Part shown: piece after piece, positions 57,406-64,000 of the stretch
Layout: each line of letters opens with the position of its first letter
Position numbering within the stretch: the stretch's first letter is position 1
Source: Desulfonatronum thiosulfatophilum
GTDB lineage: Bacteria; Desulfobacterota; Desulfovibrionia; Desulfovibrionales; Desulfonatronaceae
Direction: 5' to 3'
Length of the DNA stretch: 64,000 bases
Assembly (NCBI RefSeq): GCF_900104215.1
Contig: NZ_FMXO01000010.1
Location: 1-64,000, forward strand
The notes under the pieces: generated by a model
The model's input: only the letters and a program-made list of their open reading frames with translations
The model's database searches: none
Told to the model about the DNA's origin: nothing
Translations under genes and position numbers: made by a program

Positions 57406-58758
57406 ATGCGTAAAGGTCTCTTTGGAACGGATGGAATGCGCGGGCAGGTAAACATTTTCCCGATGCTTCCCGAGATTGCGTTGCGACTTGGACTGGCCGT
57501 GGGGCAGACCATGCGCAACGGTTCAAGACGGCACCGGGTGGTGGTCGGCAAGGATACACGACTTTCCGGGTATGTTTTTGAAACGGCCCTTACCTCGGGT
57601 TTTTGCGCTTCTGGAATGGACGTTTATCTTGTCGGCCCCATGCCCACCCCTGCGATTTCCTTTTTGACCCGGAACATGCGGGCCGATGTGGGAGTGGTCA
57701 TCTCAGCTTCCCACAATCCTTTCATGGACAACGGAATCAAACTGTTCGACCGCTTCGGCTTCAAACTGGCCGACGACATGGAAGACCGGATTTCGGAAAT
57801 GATCCTCTCGCCGGATACGGATTGGGACTATCCGCAACCGGAAGCCGTGGGCAAGGCGTTCCGCATTCAGGACAGTCTTGGCCGATATCTGGTCTTCCTG
57901 AAGAACACCATTCCGTCGGCCATGACCTTTGATGGAATGAAGGTTGTCCTGGATTGCGCCAACGGCGCAACATACAAGGTCGCACCACTGCTTTTCGAGG
58001 AACTTGGCGCGAGGGTCGAGGAGATCGGAACGGATCCGGACGGCTTGAACATCAATCGCAAGTGCGGTTCGCTCTACCCGGAACTGATGGCCCATCATGT
58101 CCTGGATTCCGGAGCGGATATCGGGTTGGCCCTGGACGGTGACGGAGACCGGTTGATCGTCACGGATGAGCGGGGCAAGATCCTGGACGGCGATCAGATC
58201 ATGGCCATCTGCGCCCGGGACATGCTCAACAGCGCCACATTGCCCGGCAATACGCTCGTGGCCACGGTGATGAGCAACATGTCTCTGGAAATATTCATGA
58301 AGGAAAATTCCGGCAGGTTGTTGCGTACTCCCGTGGGGGATCGCTATGTCGTAGAGGCCATGCGCAGGGAGGGAGCCCTGTTCGGCGGCGAGCAATCAGG
58401 CCATTTGATCTTTTTGAATCACTGCACCACCGGCGACGGCATCCTGGCCGCACTGCAGCTGATGCGGATCATGCAGGAAACCGGAAAACCGCTCTCCGAA
58501 CTGGCAACCCTGTTGACCCCGTTTCCGCAGGTGCTTGTGAATGTCCATGTCGAACGAAAAATTCCCTTCGATCAGTCTCCGGAAGTGGTTCGCGTGGTGT
58601 CCATGGCAGAGCAGAAACTCGGAACGCGAGGCAGGGTGCTGCTCCGTTATTCTGGAACGGAACCGGTAGCCCGGGTCATGGTGGAAGGCGAGGAGCCGGA
58701 AATGGTCCAGCAGCTGGCGGACGAAATTGTCGACGTGCTACGAACCCATCTGCGATAG
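57406..58758 (+). CDS. glmM: phosphoglucosamine mutase
   Basis: This 450-residue enzyme has [14 protein letters not shown] at the start, the phosphoserine loop [16 protein letters not shown], the metal-binding [14 protein letters not shown] and the sugar-site [10 protein letters not shown], with [15 protein letters not shown] near the end. It turns glucosamine-6-phosphate into glucosamine-1-phosphate for peptidoglycan and LPS. The ATG at 57406 follows GAGGG; an ATG 4 codons earlier is possible. cdaA-cdaR-glmM is a conserved neighbourhood, and GlmM binds CdaA in other bacteria. Confidence 0.97.
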   Translation: MRKGLFGTDGMRGQVNIFPMLPEIALRLGLAVGQTMRNGSRRHRVVVGKDTRLSGYVFETALTSGFCASGMDVYLVGPMPTPAISFLTRNMRADVGVVISASHNPFMDNGIKLFDRFGFKLADDMEDRISEMILSPDTDWDYPQPEAVGKAFRIQDSLGRYLVFLKNTIPSAMTFDGMKVVLDCANGATYKVAPLLFEELGARVEEIGTDPDGLNINRKCGSLYPELMAHHVLDSGADIGLALDGDGDRLIVTDERGKILDGDQIMAICARDMLNSATLPGNTLVATVMSNMSLEIFMKENSGRLLRTPVGDRYVVEAMRREGALFGGEQSGHLIFLNHCTTGDGILAALQLMRIMQETGKPLSELATLLTPFPQVLVNVHVERKIPFDQSPEVVRVVSMAEQKLGTRGRVLLRYSGTEPVARVMVEGEEPEMVQQLADEIVDVLRTHLR

Positions 58759-58949
58759 ACTGTCGCCGCGATTGGGTATATGCTCAGCTTCCAGTGCCAT
58801 GATTGCTTCGCGTTTCCAGTTTTATCCGATCATAGCCAGGAGATGATACCGACCAAACTCTCGATCTTTGAGGATATGCAGACCGGAATAGTAATTTTTC
58901 GGTGCGAAAAGCCAGGCGGCCATCGCTCAAAACAAAGGAGATTGCTCCG

Positions 58950-59822
58950 ATGCAAATAAGAAAAGTCGTTATTCCCGTGGCTGGTTGGGGAACCAGGTCA
59001 TTGCCGGCAACCAAGAACATTCCCAAGGAAATGCTGCCGGTATTTAAAAAACCCACGGTGCAATACATTGTCGAAGAAGCGATGTACTCCGGCCTGACAG
59101 ACGTGGTTTTCGTGAACAACTCGAACAAGAAAATCATCGAGGACCACTTCGACTATAACTGGGCACTAGAGGATTTGCTGCAACGCACTGGGAAAACAGC
59201 TCTTCTGGAAGAAGTTCGCAAGGTAGCCGAGATGGTCAACATTATTTCGGTGCGCCAGAAAAGGCAGCTCGGACTGGGTCACGCCGTACTCTGCGCCAAA
59301 GAGGTCATCAAGCAGGAACCCTTTGCCGTGATGCTGGGCGACGACTTGATGTTCAGCATGGAACCGGGGATCAAGCAGCTGATGGATGTCGCCCTCTCGG
59401 AAAATATGTCGGTAATCGGTGTTGTTGAAGTTGGGGCGGACAAAGTGAGCAGTTACGGCATCATCCAGGGTGAAGAGTTCGCGCCGGGTATTTTCCGGGT
59501 ACGTTCACTGGTGGAAAAACCTGAACTGGGGCAGGCGCCGTCACGCATGGCCGTGGTCGGACGCTATGTTTTGATGCCTGAAATTTTTCAATATCTCGAA
59601 GGCACCGCTCCTGGCCACGGCGGCGAAATCCAGATCACTGACGCACTTTTGACGCTTGCGCGCAAGAATCGCCTCCTGGCGGTGAAAATGCGCGGGATGC
59701 GATTCGATGTCGGCGACTGGAGCGACTATCTTACGGCGAACATCTATTTTGCCCTCCAGGATGAGACGCTTCGCGACGAGCTGGTCTCCAAACTGAAAGG
59801 TCTGCTGTCCTGCCCCAGTTGA
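58950..59822 (+). CDS. galU: UTP-glucose-1-phosphate uridylyltransferase
   Basis: This 290-residue enzyme begins with KVVIPVAGWGTRSLPATKNIPKEMLPVFKKPTVQYIVEEA, GalU's conserved first segment, and has VLGDDLMFS, VGRYVLMPEIFQYL and a GGEIQITDALLTLARK stretch. It makes UDP-glucose for surface polysaccharides. AAAGGAG lies 9 bases before ATG 58950. A perfect palindrome follows the stop. It lies 191 bases after glmM, so sugar-nucleotide supply genes are close together. Confidence 0.96.
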   Translation: MQIRKVVIPVAGWGTRSLPATKNIPKEMLPVFKKPTVQYIVEEAMYSGLTDVVFVNNSNKKIIEDHFDYNWALEDLLQRTGKTALLEEVRKVAEMVNIISVRQKRQLGLGHAVLCAKEVIKQEPFAVMLGDDLMFSMEPGIKQLMDVALSENMSVIGVVEVGADKVSSYGIIQGEEFAPGIFRVRSLVEKPELGQAPSRMAVVGRYVLMPEIFQYLEGTAPGHGGEIQITDALLTLARKNRLLAVKMRGMRFDVGDWSDYLTANIYFALQDETLRDELVSKLKGLLSCPS

Positions 59823-59860
59823 ACAGACTCCCGCACGGCTGGCAATACATTCATCATTCA

Positions 59861-59894
59861 GAGCCGGCTGCACCGCATGCGGTGCAGCCGGCTC
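59861..59894 (+). terminator. perfect 34-base palindrome after galU, likely terminator
   Basis: The sequence from 59861 to 59894 is a perfect inverted repeat (arms of 'gagccggctgcaccgca' type) with no spare loop bases. It lies 38 bases after galU and is followed by 'gcgtattt', a weak T-tract. It may act as a terminator or as a protein-binding site. Confidence 0.65.
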
Positions 59895-60050
59895 GCGTAT
59901 TTGAACACATGATTTCGCGCTTCGCCGTGAATCAACCAGCATGACGTCACGACGATCCCATTTGTCACACTTGCAAATCCATGCACGCATCAGGCGTGGT
60001 ATGGGGAGGATCGCCACGGACATGGACACGGAAATCCGGCGGTGCGCAGC

Positions 60051-62456
60051 ATGACCGTCGCCTGGGATGTGGCCCTGTGCAGCCCCCCGCATCGCACCTT
60101 CAGCTACGGGACCCCGGATTATCTGCCGGAGAGGTCGTGGGCCGTGGGACAGCGGGTCATGGTTCCGGTGGGCGGTTCCGTACGGATGGGCGTGATCGTC
60201 GGTAGTTTGGATGGAGAGCGCCAAGGCGAACGAAAACTGAAGCCGCTGGCGTGGCCTCTGGATCAGGAACTGCTGCTGAGCAAGGATGTTCTGGAACTGG
60301 TTCGCCACCTGGCCAAACGGCAGATGGCGCCGGAGGGGCTGGTGCTGTCGTCGGTCCTGCCCAAGGCTCTTCGCGCCGGTGCGGTACACTTTGCCCTCCG
60401 AGACGGGGATACAGTCAGCAAAATTCGTCTGGATCACATCTTGCGGGCTTCACCTTCGGAGCTTGCAGTGTACGGTCAGGCTTGGCTGGACGGCCTGCTG
60501 ACGCCGGTGATCGCCGAGCGTGCCGACAGACGGAACGCAACATATGTCCTATTACGGGATCCGCCATGGGATCTGCGGCCGGGAGCCAAACGTCAACTGG
60601 CGGTGCTGGAGTACCTCTTCACCCACGGCTGCGCCTCACGGGAGCGGATATCCCAGGAATGGCAGGCGGATGCGGCAGCTTCCGAAAGCCGTAATCCGGA
60701 TCGCGTATTGGCGGATCTTGTCCGCAAGGGATTGATCCAGGAGTCACCCGGACTTGACGCTTCGGTGGACATTCTGCCCGCACAGCCGCAACCCCAAGAG
60801 TGCGCAGGGACCACCACGATGGAACATGCGCTTACCGCCGAGCAGACGGAAGCTTTTGCCGTTCTCCAGGCGGACCTGGAGCAGGCGGTTCGGGAAAAGA
60901 AGGGGCTGGTGCGGCTGGTGCACGGGATTACGGGCAGCGGCAAGACCTTGCTCTACCTGCGTTTGGCTCGAGCAGCCCTGGCCATGGGCAAAAGCGTGTT
61001 GCTCCTGGCGCCGGAGGTGGCTCTTTCCGCACAGCTCTGGACCGAGGTTTCGCGAAATTTTCCGGATGTCCCGAAGCACTGGTACCATGGCTATCTCAAT
61101 CCCGGAGCCAAGCTTGCGGTATTCCGGGCCGCGCGGCATCAGGCGACCCCCCGAATCGTGGTCGGCACGCGTTCCGCGCTGTTTCTGCCCTTTGCCGATT
61201 TGGGACTGATCATCCTGGATGAGGAGCATGACGCCTCATACAAGCAGGATGAAGGGTTCATGTATCAGGCCAAGGAAGTGGCCTACTTCCGGATCAATCA
61301 GCAAGGCGGGCTGATGCTGCTGGGATCGGCGACGCCTGATGTGAAGACGTTTCATGCGGCTGATCAGGGCGAGATCGCCCGGGTTACGTTGCGCAAAAGG
61401 ATCAGCCGATGTCAATTGCCGGAAATCGGTCTCGTGGACATGCGCCGCGAATCCCGCTCCGATCCCCTTTCCACGGTCTGCCGCGCGGAACTGGAGAGCG
61501 CCCTGGAGCGGAAGGAACAGGCCATGTTTCTGCTCAACCGCAGGGGATTCGCGCCGCTGGTCTCCTGTCTGGATTGCGGCACCGCCCCGAAATGTCCACG
61601 TTGCGAAGTGGGTTTGACCTATCACAAGGCATGGGAGCGGCTGCTGTGTCACTACTGTGGCTACACTCATTTGTTCCCCTGCAATTGCGCTCAATGCGGC
61701 GGGACCCGCTTTCTGCCCATGGGCGAGGGCACGGAAGGGCTGGAAGAGTATCTGGGAAACATGGTTGCCTCAAGCCAGGCCATTGTGCGTCTGGACAGGG
61801 ACAGCACCCGACGCAAGGGCAGGATGGAATCCATTCTGGAGACTTTTGCCCAGGGGCGGGCCCAGATCATGGTCGGCACGCAGATGCTCAGCAAGGGCCA
61901 TCATTTCCCCAACGTGACGCTGGTGGTGGCCGTGGACGGAGATGTCGGGCTGAATCTTCCGGATTACCGGGCCGCGGAAAAGACGTTTCAGCTTCTGGTG
62001 CAACTGGCGGGTCGGGCCGGGAGGGGTGAGAGGCCGGGCAGGGTGCTGATCCAGACCCGCAATCCGGAGCATCCCTGCTGGGAACATATCCGCACCGGAA
62101 ATTATGAAGCCTTTTTTTCGCAAGAGCTGGAACGGCGCCGGAAGTTCGCCTATCCGCCGTTTGTGAAACTGGCCATGATCAGGTTGAGCTATCCCCGGGA
62201 ATGGGAACGCGGCGCGGATGTGGTAACTCAGGCCGGAGAGCACCTGCTTCGGGAGGGCGCCAGGCTGGGACTGCGGGTGCTGGGGCCGGCCCCAGCTCCG
62301 TTGAGTCTGCTCAATGGCCGCAAGCGCATTCAATGCTTAGTCAAGGCAATGTCCTGGCTGGAACTTCGGGACGTCTACTCCTCCCTGCAAACCATCTTGC
62401 CGCGATCATCCCCGTTCCGTTCCAGCCTGGATCTGGATCCGGTGAACATGCTGTGA
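60051..62456 (+). CDS. priA: primosomal replication helicase PriA
   Basis: This 801-residue protein has a 3'-DNA-binding N-terminal domain, a helicase core with Walker A HGITGSGKT (about residue 292) and DEEHDASYKQDE (about 390), two zinc-binding clusters (CLDCGTAPKCPRC and CHYCGYTHLFPCNCAQCGG, about 505-550) and the helicase C-terminal KGHHFPNVTLV, RAGRGERPG. It restarts stalled replication forks. ATG 60051 is chosen, with GGCGG 8 bases upstream; a GTG 3 codons earlier is possible. Confidence 0.96.
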   Translation: MTVAWDVALCSPPHRTFSYGTPDYLPERSWAVGQRVMVPVGGSVRMGVIVGSLDGERQGERKLKPLAWPLDQELLLSKDVLELVRHLAKRQMAPEGLVLSSVLPKALRAGAVHFALRDGDTVSKIRLDHILRASPSELAVYGQAWLDGLLTPVIAERADRRNATYVLLRDPPWDLRPGAKRQLAVLEYLFTHGCASRERISQEWQADAAASESRNPDRVLADLVRKGLIQESPGLDASVDILPAQPQPQECAGTTTMEHALTAEQTEAFAVLQADLEQAVREKKGLVRLVHGITGSGKTLLYLRLARAALAMGKSVLLLAPEVALSAQLWTEVSRNFPDVPKHWYHGYLNPGAKLAVFRAARHQATPRIVVGTRSALFLPFADLGLIILDEEHDASYKQDEGFMYQAKEVAYFRINQQGGLMLLGSATPDVKTFHAADQGEIARVTLRKRISRCQLPEIGLVDMRRESRSDPLSTVCRAELESALERKEQAMFLLNRRGFAPLVSCLDCGTAPKCPRCEVGLTYHKAWERLLCHYCGYTHLFPCNCAQCGGTRFLPMGEGTEGLEEYLGNMVASSQAIVRLDRDSTRRKGRMESILETFAQGRAQIMVGTQMLSKGHHFPNVTLVVAVDGDVGLNLPDYRAAEKTFQLLVQLAGRAGRGERPGRVLIQTRNPEHPCWEHIRTGNYEAFFSQELERRRKFAYPPFVKLAMIRLSYPREWERGADVVTQAGEHLLREGARLGLRVLGPAPAPLSLLNGRKRIQCLVKAMSWLELRDVYSSLQTILPRSSPFRSSLDLDPVNML

Positions 62457-62526
62457 TGAACGTCGATCGCGGCAAGCAGGACCAGTTCGATCGTAGATCT
62501 GAATTCGCGGAACAATTGCCGCCTGC

Positions 62527-63249
62527 TCACTCCATGGAAGCCGGCAGATCCCAGCGCACCTTGCCTTGAGTCTTTTTTTGCTTGCGCAGCAGGATGTACA
62601 GGGCTCCGGCTCCGCCATGCCGCGGCTGAGCGGTGCAGAAGGCGAGGACGACCCGGCGCAGGGGCTCACGGGTCAACCAGAGGGGCAGTTCTTCGCGGAT
62701 CAGGGCCTGGCCGCCCGGCGAGTTCTTGCCGCGCCCGGGAATCAGCAGCACGCAGCGCCGCCCGAGGTGATACTGGGTGCGCAGGAAGTCGTAAGCCGCG
62801 TCCCGGGCCTGGGCAGCGTTCAGGCCATGCATGTCCAGATGGGCTTCAACGCTGAACTGCCCCGCCTTGAGCTTTCCAAGAATCTTTTTGTCCAGGTCCT
62901 GGATGTAGCCGTGCATGTATTCTTCGGAGTACGAAAGCTCGAAGTCCACATTTCCTTGAACCAGATTGCGCAGGTAGTCGGCCACCCAGATATCTTCATC
63001 GCCGAAGCTCTGCTCTTTTGCCGCCGGGGTGGTCGGGGAGTTTATTCCGGTAACCTGCCTGCCTTTTGCGGCGCCGCTGATGGGCGAAACTCCGGACATG
63101 GCCTGAGTGAACAGATCCTCATCATTCCTGGGCAGCGGCGACTCCGATTTCTCGGTGGATGCTTGTTTCGGGACAGAACGTTTGACCTTCTCCTTTTTGG
63201 GGAATTTCTTTTTGAGGGCCTGGAGGTCTTCAAGGGAATTGAATTTCAT
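62527..63249 (-). CDS. Smr-domain protein
   Basis: This 240-residue protein has a C-terminal Smr domain (about 140-230): AHLDMHGLNAAQARDAAYDFL (LDLHG motif), CVLLIPGRGKNSPGG (the HGxG-like loop) and FCTAQPRHGGAGALYILL. Smr domains bind or cut branched or looped nucleic acids. Residues 1-120 are charged and poorly conserved, with a Lys/Ser-rich start. The ATG at 63249 fits the domain; a longer open frame upstream runs into a hexamer repeat array and is not credible. It is convergent with priA. Confidence 0.87.
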   Translation of the reverse strand: MKFNSLEDLQALKKKFPKKEKVKRSVPKQASTEKSESPLPRNDEDLFTQAMSGVSPISGAAKGRQVTGINSPTTPAAKEQSFGDEDIWVADYLRNLVQGNVDFELSYSEEYMHGYIQDLDKKILGKLKAGQFSVEAHLDMHGLNAAQARDAAYDFLRTQYHLGRRCVLLIPGRGKNSPGGQALIREELPLWLTREPLRRVVLAFCTAQPRHGGAGALYILLRKQKKTQGKVRWDLPASME

Positions 63250-63773
63250 GGCGTAAACCGGCTCGGATCTGGCGTGGTTGATTCGATTTCTTGGAGGGGG
63301 TAGAGAGCGAAAGGCTTGCGAGTGGCAGTATCGGAACATATATCGCCACGACCCGATTGGCAAGAACACTTGAATCTCGAGAGCTCTCTTTGTGTTCGCA
63401 CTCGCAATCGTAATCGCAATCGTAATCGCAATCGTAATCGAAATCGTAATCGTAATCGCAATCGCAATCGTAATCGAAATCTTAATCGCAATCGTAATCG
63501 AAATCGAAATCGAAATTTTGCTCCTATTCGGCATCCTTGCAATACGGATTTGGTTCCCGCCTGCATGGGTGCCAAACTCGGTGACGACATGGTAAGTCAA
63601 GTCATTCCCGCGAAGGCGGAAATCCAGTTGCTCTGGATCGTGGCTGTGTTTCGACCTTGTTGAGCAGTTACATTCGGGTTTTTGAAATCGATTTCGATTT
63701 CGATAGCGATTTCGATTTCGATTAGGTGAACGTTGAAACAGTCTTCAGGAGTGGCGTTGGCGGGGGAAGAATT
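63250..63773. repeat. intergenic region with AATCGN and TTTCGA hexamer arrays and a GC-rich repeat
   Basis: Across 63402-63517 the hexamer AATCGN repeats about 19 times, with N as T, C or A. At 63601-63627 lies 'gtcattcccgcgaaggcgga...' and at 63684-63723 the complementary hexamer TTTCGA repeats about six times with one variant. The two arrays are in opposite orientation and could pair as a long hairpin around the GC-rich repeat. No real gene is supported, though one strand can be read as Asn-Arg repeats. Confidence 0.75.
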
Positions 63774-64000
63774 GTGAGGATCATTGCGGGGCATTGGAAA
63801 GGTCGACGGATCAAGACCACCGAAGGGGAAGGCTACCGCCCGGCCATGGGCAAGGTGCGTGAAGCCGTGTTCTCCATGTTGTCCTCGCGGGGGGTGCAGT
63901 GGGAGGAAGCGCGGGTGCTGGATGTTTTTGCCGGCAGCGGCAGCCTGGGATGGGAAGCCTTGAGCCGTGGAGCACGGGAGGTCTGCTTTATCGAGAGCGA
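63774..64000 (+). CDS. rsmD: 16S rRNA guanine-N2 methyltransferase RsmD (partial)
   Basis: The reading frame runs off the right edge after 75 codons. The N-terminus MRIIAGHWKGRRIKTTEG, then RPAMGKVREAVFSML and the SAM-binding VLDVFAGSGSLGWEALSRGA, is the standard start of RsmD, which methylates G966 of 16S rRNA. The GTG at 63774 has GGGGGAAG upstream and begins the usual RIIAG strand. The catalytic NPPY motif lies outside the window. Confidence 0.9.
   Translation, partial: MRIIAGHWKGRRIKTTEGEGYRPAMGKVREAVFSMLSSRGVQWEEARVLDVFAGSGSLGWEALSRGAREVCFIES

Noticed and set aside
63402-63517. Hexamer array as a CRISPR
   Set aside because: The unit is 6 bases long with no spacers and there are no cas genes in the window.
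63250-63600. N-terminal extension of the Smr protein through the hexamer array (Ile-Ser/Thr/Ala repeats)
   Set aside because: The extension is only translated repeat DNA. The Smr protein has a good ATG at 63249, and nothing upstream resembles a protein domain.

Overview
The window looks like a stretch of core chromosome from a Gram-negative, flagellated, anaerobic sulfate-reducer-type bacterium, most likely of the order Desulfovibrionales. This is inferred from gene content and protein style: a carboxyltransferase with alpha and beta parts fused, a frdCAB-fumAB block, a Psp operon with a sigma-54 activator, KDO synthesis, selenocysteine tRNA and several proteins of unknown function. No taxonomic marker was searched. 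Nearly all of it is ordinary housekeeping sequence. There is no prophage, integrase, transposase, CRISPR array or defence island.

Layout. 1-372: 3' end of a 23S rRNA gene, 5S rRNA and a terminator. 620-3471: purine nucleoside phosphorylase, then motA-motB and a PilZ protein. 3446-8586: a divergent acetyl-CoA carboxylase set (biotin carboxylase, fused carboxyltransferase, a two-barrel biotinyl-like carrier, a small unknown protein). 8842-12892: ssb, a flagellin-like protein, a rhodanese, a DUF1622 membrane protein and gnd. 12965-15768: pspA-pspB-pspC facing pspF, with a good sigma-54 promoter between them. 16095-19172: a 1025-residue membrane-anchored protein of unknown function. 19387-24545: phosphate permease with a PhoU-like partner, coaX, eno and folD.

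24630-27250: a glycosyltransferase family 9 protein with two small partners, perhaps flagellum-linked. 27261-32243: fumarase and fumarate reductase. 32684-38050: TPR protein, carA, kdsB, hom and alaC. Then come tRNA-Ser(GCU), a repeat-bearing gap, a cytochrome c with a ferric-reductase-like flavoprotein, a VTT membrane protein, a cold-shock protein, cbiB, a Cys-rich small protein, ettA, a small His-tailed membrane protein and HU. 45483-52448: an unknown protein, a LOG-family protein, an M29 aminopeptidase, argF, argG and argH. 52451-52544: tRNA-Sec. 52757-58758: ftsH-folP-cdaA-cdaR-glmM, a cyclic-di-AMP and cell-wall precursor cluster. 58950-64000: galU, priA, an Smr protein and the start of rsmD.

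The points most worth a second look are the carrier protein with two non-canonical biotinyl-like hairpins (7554-8204), the 1025-residue protein with a degenerate PHP-like segment (16095-19172), and a recurring intergenic element that combines a 'cattcccgcgaaggcggg'-type repeat with hexamer arrays (63402-63723, 38538-38661). I did not find a clear-cut new defence or mobile system.
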